A stretch of 64,000 nucleotides of DNA from Demequina sp. TMPB413. Lineage in GTDB: Bacteria; Actinomycetota; Actinomycetes; Actinomycetales; Demequinaceae. Below the pieces are notes generated by a model that saw only the letters and a list, made by a program, of their open reading frames with translations, was not told the origin of the DNA and did no database searches. A program made the translations under genes and the position numbers. Positions 16,429 through 25,086 of this stretch are shown here, in pieces (position 1 is the first letter of the stretch; every line of letters begins with the position of its first letter). The stretch is taken from positions 2,480,001 through 2,544,000 of the forward strand of contig NZ_CP096184.1 in NCBI RefSeq assembly GCF_020447105.2, given 5' to 3'.

Positions 16429-17727
16429 TCAGGCCTCAGCAGTGATGTGCGGAACGCGAGGCGCCCGCCAATACGCGGCCGCGCACGCCGCGTAGGCGAC
16501 CACGAGCGCCGCCATCACCAGTTGCGAGTAGCCATTCGCGGGCAAGACCAAAGCGCCGATGAAGGCCGCGCTGATGAAGGCCGTGTTGTAAGCGACGTCG
16601 TACAGGGCGAAGGCTCGGCCGCGGAAGGCGTCGTCCGTGTCCCGTTGCACGATCGTGTCGACCGCGATCTTCCCTCCCTGGATGCCGAAGCTGACAATGA
16701 CGGCGGCGCTGAGAAGAGCCCAGGGCTCGGAGGACACGGCCAGCAGTGCCTGCCCGGCACCACCAAGGGCGAGGCAGACGATGACCCAGTCGTGGCGCTC
16801 AATCCGGTGGGAGAACGCTGGCGTGACCACGGCGGCGAGACCAAAGCCGACGGCGGCGAAGCCGACCACGATGGCGAACTTGCCGATAGCCCCCTCTGGG
16901 TCTGAAGGGTCGTCCAAGACGTTGCGCGAGATGAGGATGGACGCGACAAACATGAGGCCGTAGAGCAGGCGTGCCGCGGCCATGACTCCGAGTGCGTGGA
17001 AGGGAGTGGCGCGCTGCCGTAGATGTCGGTAGCCGTCGCGCAGTTCTTTGACGACGTGCGCAGCCTCCTCAACAACGTGCTCGGCCTCGAGCAGCTTCAC
17101 CGGCCCGAGCGAGCGCTTCGACAGCGCCGTTGCCGCCCATGAGGATAAGCCGAACGCCAGGCCAGCGGCACCGAGCGCGAGCAGCGCCTTGTGGTCGTCC
17201 GAGACGCCCGGCACCACGAAGGCGACAATGCCGCCGATCGTCCCGCCAAGCGCGGCGGCGATCGTGCCCAGCGTCGGCATGATGGCATTGGCCGCGAGCA
17301 GATCATCCTTGTCGACGACCTGCGGGATGCCTGCTGACAGCGCGGCAAGCAGGAAGCGATTCACCGACAGCGTCGCCAACGCGAGGACGTAGAGGGAGAG
17401 CCGCGGCGCATCGGCGACCACGGCTGCCACGATGGCGCCCACCATCGCGAGGCGCATCATGTTGCCAGCCAAGACGATCCGCTGCCGATGCCACCGGTCA
17501 ATGAAGGGGCCGACGAAAGGCCCGATGAGCGTGAAGGGCGCAAACAGCACGGCGAAGCCGATCGCGATGTCGGCCGGCGTTGTCGCGTTCTCGGGCGAGA
17601 AGAAGAACGCGGTGGCGATCCCAAACTGAAAGGCCCCGTCCCCCGCCTGTGAGACCACGCGCACCCGGGTGAGCCGCCGAAAGCCCTGAGACTTCCACAG
17701 GTGGGCCAGGTCGGAGGAGTAGGACAT
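16429..17727 (-). CDS. MFS transporter
   Basis: 432-aa protein with about 12 hydrophobic segments and the cytoplasmic loop motif FIDRWHRQRIVLAGN between segments 2 and 3, typical of MFS_1 exporters of the MdfA/MFS_3 type. It converges with the Lrp gene, 16 bp away. The substrate cannot be read from sequence. Confidence 0.85.
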   Translation of the reverse strand: MSYSSDLAHLWKSQGFRRLTRVRVVSQAGDGAFQFGIATAFFFSPENATTPADIAIGFAVLFAPFTLIGPFVGPFIDRWHRQRIVLAGNMMRLAMVGAIVAAVVADAPRLSLYVLALATLSVNRFLLAALSAGIPQVVDKDDLLAANAIMPTLGTIAAALGGTIGGIVAFVVPGVSDDHKALLALGAAGLAFGLSSWAATALSKRSLGPVKLLEAEHVVEEAAHVVKELRDGYRHLRQRATPFHALGVMAAARLLYGLMFVASILISRNVLDDPSDPEGAIGKFAIVVGFAAVGFGLAAVVTPAFSHRIERHDWVIVCLALGGAGQALLAVSSEPWALLSAAVIVSFGIQGGKIAVDTIVQRDTDDAFRGRAFALYDVAYNTAFISAAFIGALVLPANGYSQLVMAALVVAYAACAAAYWRAPRVPHITAEA

Positions 17728-17809
17728 GGCATAAGGCTAGGGCGTCGGGTATGTCACTCTCGCCGCAGCCACTGACGTGCTCGCCTGCGCCGCCGAACGC
17801 CACTAGCGT

Positions 17810-17834
17810 GGTGCCACACGTGAAAGGTGGCACC
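17810..17834 (+). promoter_or_regulatory. Hairpin enclosing the ribosome-binding site of the DUF805 gene
   Basis: GGTGCCAC and GTGGCACC are perfect 8-bp inverted arms around ACGTGAAAG, ending one base before the ATG at 17836. If it forms in RNA it would bury the AAAGGTGG ribosome-binding site, so it could lower or control translation. Confidence 0.4.
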
Positions 17835-17835
17835 C

Positions 17836-18465
17836 ATGACATTCGGTCAGGCCGTCAAGTCGGTCCTTGGGCAGTATGCGGTCTTCACTGGGCGCGCGCG
17901 GCGTGCCGAGTACTGGTGGTTCGTGCTCTTCACCAACCTGGTGCAGATCCCCGTCCAGGTGATCTTCTTCATCGCGTACTTTGCAGCGTTCTTGCCCGCG
18001 CTTGACCAGACGAACGCCGACGGCAGCATCGCCTCTGGATCGGCTGAGGACATCAATTGGGGCCTCCTCGTCGGTGGTGCCGTGCCGTGGGTGCTCGTGA
18101 CGCTCGCGCTCATCATGCCGTCGATTGCCGTCACCGTGCGGCGCCTTCACGACACGGGACGCTCTGGCGCCTGGTACCTCCTCGTGTTCGTTCCTGGCGG
18201 CAGCATCGTGGTGCTCGTGTTCTCGTTGCTGGAGGGTGACGCTTACGAGAACGCATACGGGCCGGACCCCAAGGCCGCCGAACGGTACGTGGGCCCCGGT
18301 GACGGCCAGCCCCAGCAGTATGGCCAGCCCCAGCAGTACGGCCAGCAGGGCCAGCCACAGGCGTACCCGCCGCCCCCAGTTCAGTCCTTTCCCCCGCCCC
18401 CGCAGGGTCCGCTGGCTCAGCCTCCCGCTCAGCCTGATGACCCCTTCGCCGCTCCGGGTCGGTAA
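17836..18465 (+). CDS. DUF805 membrane protein
   Basis: 209-aa membrane protein. It has the DUF805 hallmarks: FTGRARRAEYWWFVLF near the N-terminus and PSIAVTVRRLHDTGRSGAWY in the middle, with about four membrane helices. The C-terminal ~55 residues are a disordered Pro/Gln/Tyr tail with QQYGQPQQYG-type repeats. Function unknown in the family. The ATG at 17836 is used. The LysE-type gene follows closely (6 nt) and is probably cotranscribed. Confidence 0.88.
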   Translation: MTFGQAVKSVLGQYAVFTGRARRAEYWWFVLFTNLVQIPVQVIFFIAYFAAFLPALDQTNADGSIASGSAEDINWGLLVGGAVPWVLVTLALIMPSIAVTVRRLHDTGRSGAWYLLVFVPGGSIVVLVFSLLEGDAYENAYGPDPKAAERYVGPGDGQPQQYGQPQQYGQQGQPQAYPPPPVQSFPPPPQGPLAQPPAQPDDPFAAPGR

Positions 18466-18471
18466 CCCGTG

Positions 18472-19137
18472 ATGTCGGCAGGCACGCTCGCCGCTTTCAG
18501 CGCGCTCGCGTTCGTGATCATCGTGATCCCCGGCCCGAGCGTCCTGTTCATCGTGGGCAGGGCTCTGCAGCACGGCAGGCGAGACGCGCTGCTGTCCGTC
18601 GTGGGCAACACGGGGGGAGCTCTCGTCCACGCGATCCTGGTGGCCGCGGGCATCGGCGCCGTCATCGCGGCGTCGTCAATCGCCTTCGTAGTGCTCAAGT
18701 TCGTGGGCGGCGGCTACCTGTTGTACTTGGGTATTCAGGCGGTGCGGCATCGGCGCGAAGGCCTCGACTTCGCCGCTGGCAAGGATGGGCAGGCGGCCGA
18801 CGCCGTGGTCGCCTTGCCCGACAGGCCTTTGCGGCGAGTGCTGGGCGAGTCTTTCGCGGTGGGCGTGACCAACCCCAAGACGCTCGTCTTTGTGGCGGCG
18901 GTGCTGCCCCAGTTCGTCGACCCCGCAGCGGGCCCGGCGTGGACGCAGATTCTGGCGCTGGGGGCCCTCTTCGCCGCGATTGCGTTGGTGAGCGATGGCG
19001 CGTATGCGCTGGCGGCGTCAGGTGCGAGGAACTGGTTCGCGCGCTCGCCTCGCCGTCTCGCGCGCATGCGCGCCGCCGGGGGCGTCATGATCGGATCGCT
19101 CGGAGTGGTGCTGATGGCGTCGCGCCGCGTGGCCTGA
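18472..19137 (+). CDS. LysE/RhtB-family amino-acid exporter
   Basis: 221-aa protein with five to six membrane helices. The N-terminal signature of the family is present (FVIIVIPGPSVLFIVGRALQ), as is GVTNPKTLVFVAAVLPQF before helix 4. It probably exports an amino acid or homoserine-lactone-like solute; specificity cannot be assigned. Start ATG 18472, with a GTG codon immediately before it as an alternative. Confidence 0.9.
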   Translation: MSAGTLAAFSALAFVIIVIPGPSVLFIVGRALQHGRRDALLSVVGNTGGALVHAILVAAGIGAVIAASSIAFVVLKFVGGGYLLYLGIQAVRHRREGLDFAAGKDGQAADAVVALPDRPLRRVLGESFAVGVTNPKTLVFVAAVLPQFVDPAAGPAWTQILALGALFAAIALVSDGAYALAASGARNWFARSPRRLARMRAAGGVMIGSLGVVLMASRRVA

Positions 19138-19207
19138 GCCGCGCCCGGCTCTCCCAGGGAGAGACGACGAGGGGAATAGGCACGGTCGCCGCGTCGTCAC
19201 AGTGGGT

Positions 19208-19876
19208 ATGACACTCACAGGAACCCCCACCCGCGTGGCGATCGTTGGCGGCGCTGGCAAGGTATCGCGTCAGTTGATCCCCCTCTTGCTCGAAGCTGGC
19301 ATCGAGGTGGTGCCGCTCGCGCGCCGCGATGAGCAGTTGGCCGAACTCAAGCAGGTGGGTGCGGAGCCGCGCAGGCTCGACATCGAGGAGGCATCCGCGG
19401 ACGAGTTCTTGGCGGCCTTCGAGGGCTGCGATGGCATCGTGTTCTCCGCGGGAGGCGGCGCTGACGGCAACGCCGAGCGCAAGCGCACGGTTGACCTGCA
19501 GGGCTCGCTCAAGTCGATGGAGGCCGCGAGGGCGCTGGGCATTGATCGATTCGTGCAGGTGTCCGCCATGGGCGTCGACCAGCCGGTGGAGGACTCGGCG
19601 AGCGAGGCGTGGAAGGCCTACGTGCAGGCCAAGAGGGACGCCGACGCCGCCCTGCGCAACACGCAATTGGCATGGACCATCATTCGGCCGGGCGGGTTGA
19701 CGGACGACGATGGCACCGGCTTGGTGACGCTGGCGAGCGAGGTGGAGCGAGGGACGGTTCCACGCGCCGACGTGGCAGCCGTGATCGCGGCGTGCCTGAC
19801 GAACGAAAACGCTGTTGGCCAGCAGTGGGAACTCGTGTCCGGCTCGACCCCGGTGGCCGAGGCGGTCTCCGGGTAA
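19208..19876 (+). CDS. NAD(P)-binding atypical SDR (YwnB/NmrA-like)
   Basis: 222-aa Rossmann-fold protein. It starts VAIVGGAGKVSRQLIPLLLE (GxxGxxxxxL), carries an ...SAGGGA... strand, and has a C-terminal WTIIRPGGLTDD segment typical of atypical-5 SDR proteins that sense or reduce with NAD(P)H. The catalytic tyrosine position is not clear. Start ATG 19208 is preferred to GTG 19202. It ends before a strong terminator. Confidence 0.85.
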   Translation: MTLTGTPTRVAIVGGAGKVSRQLIPLLLEAGIEVVPLARRDEQLAELKQVGAEPRRLDIEEASADEFLAAFEGCDGIVFSAGGGADGNAERKRTVDLQGSLKSMEAARALGIDRFVQVSAMGVDQPVEDSASEAWKAYVQAKRDADAALRNTQLAWTIIRPGGLTDDDGTGLVTLASEVERGTVPRADVAAVIAACLTNENAVGQQWELVSGSTPVAEAVSG

Positions 19877-19897
19877 CTCAAGGCCCCGCACTTCAGG

Positions 19898-19927
19898 AAG
19901 CCCCGGTCGCTCCGGCGACCGGGGCTT
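19898..19927 (+). terminator. Rho-independent-type terminator after the SDR gene
   Basis: Perfect 13-bp stem AAGCCCCGGTCGC / GCGACCGGGGCTT with loop TCCG, followed by a short T run. It is 21 nt past the SDR stop. Confidence 0.85.
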
Positions 19928-19969
19928 TGCCATGCGTGCGCTCCACGAGCGGGCTTGCACTCCTGGGAA

Positions 19970-20018
19970 TGAACACGTTCAGTCGCGACGTTCATCAGGT
20001 ATCGACTGAACACGTTCA
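19970..20018. promoter_or_regulatory. Doubled operator upstream of the TetR gene
   Basis: TGAACACGTTCA occurs exactly at 19970-19981 and 20007-20018, 37 bp apart. Each copy is a TGAAC/GTTCA inverted repeat with AC between. The inner flanks are also symmetric (GTCG after the first, CGAC before the second). The second copy ends 12 nt before the TetR ATG, so autorepression is likely. Confidence 0.75.
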
Positions 20019-20030
20019 AGGGAGCGCCCC

Positions 20031-20705
20031 ATGCCCACACTCGACAGCGCCACGCGCGAGCGCATCGTTGCCGCCGCATCAGAACTCATCATGGACCGCG
20101 GCTACGACAAGACGACCATGCGCGGCATCGCGGAGCGGGCCGATGTCTCGCTCGGCAGTGCCTACTACTACTTTGGCGGCAAGGAAGAGCTCGTCCAGGG
20201 CTTTTACCTGGACATCGCGCGGCGGCATCACGAGTTGCTGCAGGGGCGGATCGCAGGGGTGACGTCGTTCAGGGCTCGGCTCGACGCGTGCTTCGAGGCG
20301 TTCCTGGACGCTTCGGACGAGTATCGGTCCATCTCCGATTCGCTGCTGAGCCTCGCGATCGTCCCGACGAGCCCACTCAGTCCCTTCAGCGCGCAGAGCC
20401 GCCCGGCCCGCAATCAGTTCTTGCGCACCTTCGAGGAGCTGGTCGAGGGCTCTGACCTCAAGACCGATCCGCGCTTGCGCGAGGCCCTGCCGGAACTGCT
20501 GTGGATCATCCAGATGCTGGTAGTGCTCGGCTGGGTGCAAGACCTGTCCGCGGGACAGCGGGTGACCCGGACCGTGGTGAAGCGCTTGGTGCCTTCGCTC
20601 GCTCGGCTCTTGACGGCCGCCAGGCTTGCGCCCTTCCGACCCTTCGTGACCGACGCGCTTGAGAGTCTCGCGATGGTGCGCCAGCGAAGCTACAGCGTCG
20701 TGTAG
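20031..20705 (+). CDS. TetR-family transcriptional regulator
   Basis: 224-aa repressor. The N-terminal DNA-binding domain is intact (RERIVAAASELIMDRGYDKT, then MRGIAERADVSLGSAYYYFG). The C-terminal helical domain is of the TetR_C_33-like type. Two exact operator copies lie directly upstream. No other gene between them shares the promoter, so regulated targets outside the window are probable. Confidence 0.92.
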   Translation: MPTLDSATRERIVAAASELIMDRGYDKTTMRGIAERADVSLGSAYYYFGGKEELVQGFYLDIARRHHELLQGRIAGVTSFRARLDACFEAFLDASDEYRSISDSLLSLAIVPTSPLSPFSAQSRPARNQFLRTFEELVEGSDLKTDPRLREALPELLWIIQMLVVLGWVQDLSAGQRVTRTVVKRLVPSLARLLTAARLAPFRPFVTDALESLAMVRQRSYSVV

Positions 20706-20762
20706 AGACACAGCGGGGAGCAGGGACCGCAGCGGTACGGCGCCATATGACGAGGAATGCAA

Positions 20763-20794
20763 AGGGCCGGGCCACCAGAAGGTGACCCGGCCCT
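20763..20794. terminator. Bidirectional terminator between tetR and ino1
   Basis: A 14-bp stem with one mismatch, AGGGCCGGGCCACC / GGTGACCCGGCCCT, with loop AGAA. It lies between convergent genes. On the minus strand it is followed by TT and serves ino1, whose stop is 22 nt away. Confidence 0.75.
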
Positions 20795-20815
20795 GTTGCT
20801 GCCAGTGGGGAACGC

Positions 20816-21910
20816 TTAGCGCTCGCGCGTACCCGCGATGAACTCCTCGAGGTGCTGGCGGCCGAGGGTGTCCTCGGTCTGCACGGGCGGGGACTTCATG
20901 AAGTAGGTCGCGGCCGACAGGATCGGGCCGCCGATGCCACGGTCCTTGGCGATCTTCGCGCAGCGCATCGCGTCGATGATGATGCCTGCCGAGTTGGGCG
21001 AGTCCCACACCTCGAGCTTGTACTCAAGGTTGAGGGGCACCTCGCCGAAGGCCGAACCCTCGAGGCGCACGTAGGCCCACTTGCGGTCATCGAGCCATGC
21101 CACGTAGTCGGACGGGCCGATGTGGACGTTGCGCGAGTTCTTGAGGCCGGCCAAGGGTCCGGTGTCGATGTTCGACGTGACGGCCTGGGTCTTGGAGACC
21201 TTCTTCGACTCGAGGCGCTCGCGCTCCAGCATGTTCTTGAAGTCCATGTTTCCACCGACGTTCAGCTGGTACGTGCGGTCCAAACGGACGCCGCGGTCTT
21301 CGAACAGGCGAGCCAGCACGCGGTGCGTGATGGTGGCGCCCACCTGGGACTTGATGTCGTCGCCCACGATCGGGACGCCCGCGTCCTGGAACTTCTTGGC
21401 CCACACGGGGTCGGAGGCGATGAACACTGGCAGCGCGTTGACGAACGCGACATTCGCGTCGATCGCGCACTGGGCGTAGAACTTGGCGGCCTCTTCGGAG
21501 CCGACGGGCAAGTAGCAGATCAGCACGTCGGCCTCGGTGTCCTTGAGGACCTTCACGATGTCGACGGGAGCGTCGTCTGCCTCGACGATGGTCTCCCTGT
21601 AGTACTTTCCGAGGCCGTCAAGGGTGTGACCGCGCTGGACCTGGATGTCCGTCTTGGGGACGTCACAGATCTTGATGGTGTTGTTCTCCGAGGCCTGCGT
21701 CGCCTCAACAAGCTCCTTGCCCACCTTGAGCGAGTCAACGTCGAACGCCGCCACAAACTCAATGTCGGAGATGTGGTAGTCCCCGAGCTGGACGTGCATC
21801 AAGCCAGGAACGGTGTCCCCAGGCTTGGCGTCCTTGTAAAACTCGACGCCCTGAATGAGGGACGTCGCGCAGTTACCCACGCCCACGATGGCAGCGCGCA
21901 ACTTGGCCAT
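20816..21910 (-). CDS. ino1: Inositol-3-phosphate synthase
   Basis: 364-aa NAD-dependent enzyme making L-myo-inositol-1-phosphate from glucose-6-phosphate, the first step to phosphatidylinositol and mycothiol in actinobacteria. Motifs: [15 protein letters not shown] at the N-terminus (NAD binding), [12 protein letters not shown], the [12 protein letters not shown] motif and the SKTQAVTSN segment. Length equals the actinobacterial form. It is 14 nt downstream of the PadR gene and probably cotranscribed, as in mycobacteria (Rv0046c-Rv0047c). Confidence 0.96.
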   Translation of the reverse strand: MAKLRAAIVGVGNCATSLIQGVEFYKDAKPGDTVPGLMHVQLGDYHISDIEFVAAFDVDSLKVGKELVEATQASENNTIKICDVPKTDIQVQRGHTLDGLGKYYRETIVEADDAPVDIVKVLKDTEADVLICYLPVGSEEAAKFYAQCAIDANVAFVNALPVFIASDPVWAKKFQDAGVPIVGDDIKSQVGATITHRVLARLFEDRGVRLDRTYQLNVGGNMDFKNMLERERLESKKVSKTQAVTSNIDTGPLAGLKNSRNVHIGPSDYVAWLDDRKWAYVRLEGSAFGEVPLNLEYKLEVWDSPNSAGIIIDAMRCAKIAKDRGIGGPILSAATYFMKSPPVQTEDTLGRQHLEEFIAGTRER

Positions 21911-21924
21911 TTTTGTCTCCTTGT

Positions 21925-22497
21925 CTAGCCCGCGGATGCGGGATCGTCCTTACCGCGGGTTGCGGATCGTTCGTCTTCGATGAGTTGGTCGAGCCACTCG
22001 ACCTCACGCTCGACCCGTTCCAGCCCGTGCCTTTGCAGTTCGGCTGTGTAGCGGTCGTGGCGTTCGCGCATGGCCTTCAGGCCCTGCGAAATCTCTTCCA
22101 GTCGCTCGGACAGACGGCTGCGGCGTCCTTCGAGAATGCGCAGTCGTGTGGCCGAGTCGGTCTTCTCAAACATGGCAAAGCGCACGTCAAAGGCGTCGTC
22201 GTCCCAGGACGATGCTCCTGACGACGCGAGCTCTTCAGCAAGTTGGGCGGTGCCAGCGTCGGTCAAGCGGTAGGCAATGCGCGAGCGCCTGTTCGTCGAA
22301 GGGTCGGTGCCCTCGTCGTCGACCGAGATCAGTCCCTCAGCGACCATGCGCTTGAGTGCTGGATACAGGCTGCCGTAGCTGAGCGCGCGGAAGGGGCCAA
22401 GGGAGGCCCCGAGCCGCTTGCGGATCTCATAGCCATGCAGCGGCTTCTCTGCGAGGGTCCCGAGAATGGCGAGGGTGAGCACGTCGGTGCGTCCCAT
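21925..22497 (-). CDS. PadR-family regulator
   Basis: 190-aa regulator. Winged-helix N-terminus [20 protein letters not shown] and [20 protein letters not shown] are the PadR signature. The C-terminal Vir-like half is a charged coiled coil for dimerisation ([20 protein letters not shown]). The ATG at 22497 is chosen because GAGAGG lies 6 nt before it; ATG 22503 is possible. The open frame continues far upstream only by chance. Probably controls itself and ino1 from the palindromes upstream. Confidence 0.92.
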   Translation of the reverse strand: MGRTDVLTLAILGTLAEKPLHGYEIRKRLGASLGPFRALSYGSLYPALKRMVAEGLISVDDEGTDPSTNRRSRIAYRLTDAGTAQLAEELASSGASSWDDDAFDVRFAMFEKTDSATRLRILEGRRSRLSERLEEISQGLKAMRERHDRYTAELQRHGLERVEREVEWLDQLIEDERSATRGKDDPASAG

Positions 22498-22523
22498 TGC
22501 CATCCTCTCGCTCGCTCGATCGT

Positions 22524-22583
22524 GCGCCGATGCATCGGCGCGGTGTAAAGAACAGTTATATCGCCCCGATACATCGAAAGCAA
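22524..22583 (-). promoter_or_regulatory. PadR-ino1 promoter with two CGATRCATCG palindromes
   Basis: Minus-strand -35 TTGCTT (22578-22583) and -10 TATAAC (22555-22560) are separated by 17 nt. Palindrome CGATACATCG (22567-22576, one base off perfect) lies in the spacer. A perfect 18-bp palindrome GCGCCGATGCATCGGCGC (22524-22541) lies downstream of the -10. This is a typical layout for repression, and PadR is the obvious candidate. The remaining stretch to ponA at 22730 holds no gene. Confidence 0.65.
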
Positions 22584-22729
22584 GCCTGAGACGCGCCTCA
22601 AGGAAGAAAAGCCCTGATGGGTGAGGGAATCGCCTGCCCACGCGTCGGCCGTGACAAGACTGCAACCGCATCGTCGCCAAGGCGTAGCCGTGGGAACCAG
22701 GCGTCGCGGCCCCCCGTTCGTACACTGAC

Positions 22730-25021
22730 ATGGTGAGTGAGAACGGCCGACAGCCGCAAAGAAGAAGCACCCGACCCGCTAGCGGCGCCTCGGGGGCCCA
22801 GCCGACGCGACGCACAACCAAGCCGCCGAGCGTCCAGCCGCGCTCGGGCGTCGCGAGAACATCCGTCAAGAACCCGAGCGCCACGACGCGCACGGGGGCA
22901 GGCAAGGGCGGTACCGGCGGCGGCAAAGGCGGCGGCAGGGGGGGAAACGGCGGCAAGGACGTGCGCGTCGACAAGCACGGCGAGCCCATCCCCGCGTGGA
23001 AGTTCTGGCTGCGCCGCATCGGCGTCGGCGCTCTTGCTGCGGGTCTCGCGACGGCGCTCCTCGGGTTCATCGGCCTGTTCATCCGCTACCAGATGCTTGA
23101 CGTTCCCGAGCCGGACGCCTTCGCACTCCAAGAGGCGTCCACCGTCTACTACGCGGACGGCACCACGGTGATGGGTCGCCTAGGCGAAGCCGAGCGCGAC
23201 ATCATCGACATTACGGACCTTCCTGATTACGTGCCGAATGCCTTCGTCGCGGCAGAAGACCGCAGCTTCTACACGAACCCCGGCGTGGACTTCGTGGGGA
23301 CGGGCCGCGCCCTGGTGAAGACCGTCGTGTTTGGCAAGCAGCAGGGCGGATCCACCATCTCGCAGCAATATGTGGAGCGTTACTACGTTGGCGCGACGAC
23401 GACCGACATGGTCGGCAAGATCGACGAGGCGCTGCTGGCCCTCAAGATCAACCAGACGCAGGACAAGGAAGAGATCCTCGGCAACTACGTCAACACTGTC
23501 TACTTTGGCCGTGGCGCATACGGCATCGAGGCGGCGGCCCGCGAGTACTACGGCAAGCACGCTTCGGAACTCACTGAGTCCGAGGCGGCCCTGCTCGCCG
23601 GCATCCTTCCCGCGCCCTCGCGTTGGGACCCCCGCCTCAATCCTGAGCAGGCCGAGTACAGGTGGAACTATGTGCTGGACGGCATGCTTGAGCTGGGGTA
23701 CATCGAGGCCGACGATCGCGACAGCATGGTCTTCCCCACCACGATTGAGTACTCCAACAACGACATCTACGGGGGCACCCAGGGCTACCTGCTGCGCGCC
23801 GCCATCGAGCAGGTCGAGAAGGAAACGGGCATCACCCAAGAGGAGATCGAGACCCAGGGCCTCAGTGTTGTCACCACCTTCGACCTCGCGACTCAGCAGG
23901 CGATCGAGGCGGCGGTGGCGCAGATGCCGGAGGACGCAGCACCCAACCTCAGGGTCGCGGCCGTCACCATGAATCCGGAGACGGGCGCTGTGACGGGCAT
24001 GTACGGCGGCGCCGACTATCTGCAGGTCCAGCGCAACGCCGTCACTCAAGACGTGGCGCAGGCAGGCTCGACCTTCAAGCCCTTCACTCTCGTCGCCGCG
24101 CTGGAAAGCGGCATCTCGCTTGATTCGGTCTACAACGGGGCCAACAGGAAGACGGTCCCTGGCTTTGATGGTCCCGTCACCAACTACGCGGGCGAGAACT
24201 ACCGCGATATTGACTTGGTGCAGGCGACCGCCAGTTCGGTAAACACCGTCTATACCCAGCTGAACGTGGAGGTCGGTCCAGACAAGACGCGCGAGGTGGC
24301 CGTGAGGGCGGGTATCCCAGAAGACACCAAGGGCCTCGGGGACAATCCTTCTAACGTGCTTGGCTCCGCTTCGCCCCGCGCGCTTGACCTCGCATCCGCG
24401 TACTCGACCTACGCCACCGGTGGGCTGAGCACCGAGCCGTACATGGTGGCCCAGGTCATGCTTGCGAACGGCGATCTTTACTACGAGCACCAGTCGACTC
24501 AGGATCGGGTGTTCGATCCAGACGTGATGGCCGACGCGACCTATGCGATGCAACAAGTGGTCAACTACAACTCGGGTTCTGGCCACTTCGCCGCCGAACT
24601 CGGGCGACCTGTCGCCGGCAAGACGGGAACCTCGAACGACAACCGCTCGGCGTGGTTCGTCGGCTTTACGCCCCAGCAGGTCGGGGTGGTGGGCATGTAT
24701 CAAGTGGGTCCAAACGGCGAGGAAGAGCAGATCACCCCGTTCGGAGGCTTCCCGCAGATCACAGGCGGTTCCATGCCGGTGCGCATCTGGACCTGGATGA
24801 TGGGCCCGATCCTCCAGGATCTGCCCGTCGTGGACTTCCCGCCGCGCGCAGGTGTGGGCACGGCCAATACTCCCGAGCCGAGCCCGACGCCGTCACCCAC
24901 TCCGTCGCCAAGCCCCGAGCCGAGCCCGACGCCGTCACCCACGCCGTCGCCAGAGCCGGAGCCGGAACCGACGCCCACTCCTGAGGTGCCTCCCGTGGTG
25001 GATCCGCCCCCGGCGCCATGA
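22730..25021 (+). CDS. ponA: Class A penicillin-binding protein (bifunctional transglycosylase/transpeptidase)
   Basis: 763-aa peptidoglycan synthase. A basic Gly/Arg/Lys-rich cytoplasmic tail of about 95 residues precedes one membrane helix. The GT51 transglycosylase domain shows EDRSFYTNPGVDFVG near 174 and GGSTISQQYVE. The transpeptidase domain has SxxK (STFKPF, about 446), SxN (SSVN, about 501) and KTGTS (about 630). A Pro/Ser/Thr/Glu repeat tail (PSPTPSPTPSPSPEP) closes the protein. Position next to ino1-PadR and upstream of rpsF matches mycobacterial ponA1. Confidence 0.95.
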   Translation: MVSENGRQPQRRSTRPASGASGAQPTRRTTKPPSVQPRSGVARTSVKNPSATTRTGAGKGGTGGGKGGGRGGNGGKDVRVDKHGEPIPAWKFWLRRIGVGALAAGLATALLGFIGLFIRYQMLDVPEPDAFALQEASTVYYADGTTVMGRLGEAERDIIDITDLPDYVPNAFVAAEDRSFYTNPGVDFVGTGRALVKTVVFGKQQGGSTISQQYVERYYVGATTTDMVGKIDEALLALKINQTQDKEEILGNYVNTVYFGRGAYGIEAAAREYYGKHASELTESEAALLAGILPAPSRWDPRLNPEQAEYRWNYVLDGMLELGYIEADDRDSMVFPTTIEYSNNDIYGGTQGYLLRAAIEQVEKETGITQEEIETQGLSVVTTFDLATQQAIEAAVAQMPEDAAPNLRVAAVTMNPETGAVTGMYGGADYLQVQRNAVTQDVAQAGSTFKPFTLVAALESGISLDSVYNGANRKTVPGFDGPVTNYAGENYRDIDLVQATASSVNTVYTQLNVEVGPDKTREVAVRAGIPEDTKGLGDNPSNVLGSASPRALDLASAYSTYATGGLSTEPYMVAQVMLANGDLYYEHQSTQDRVFDPDVMADATYAMQQVVNYNSGSGHFAAELGRPVAGKTGTSNDNRSAWFVGFTPQQVGVVGMYQVGPNGEEEQITPFGGFPQITGGSMPVRIWTWMMGPILQDLPVVDFPPRAGVGTANTPEPSPTPSPTPSPSPEPSPTPSPTPSPEPEPEPTPTPEVPPVVDPPPAP

Positions 25022-25086
25022 CGCTTCCGCTGCGGTGAGTACCCTGGCACCACCGCCTTGCACGAACAACCCTCACGGAGAGTGAC

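Noticed and set aside
23180-24703. 507-aa open frame antisense to ponA
   Set aside because: Covers the catalytic part of a class A PBP on the other strand; typical GC-rich shadow.
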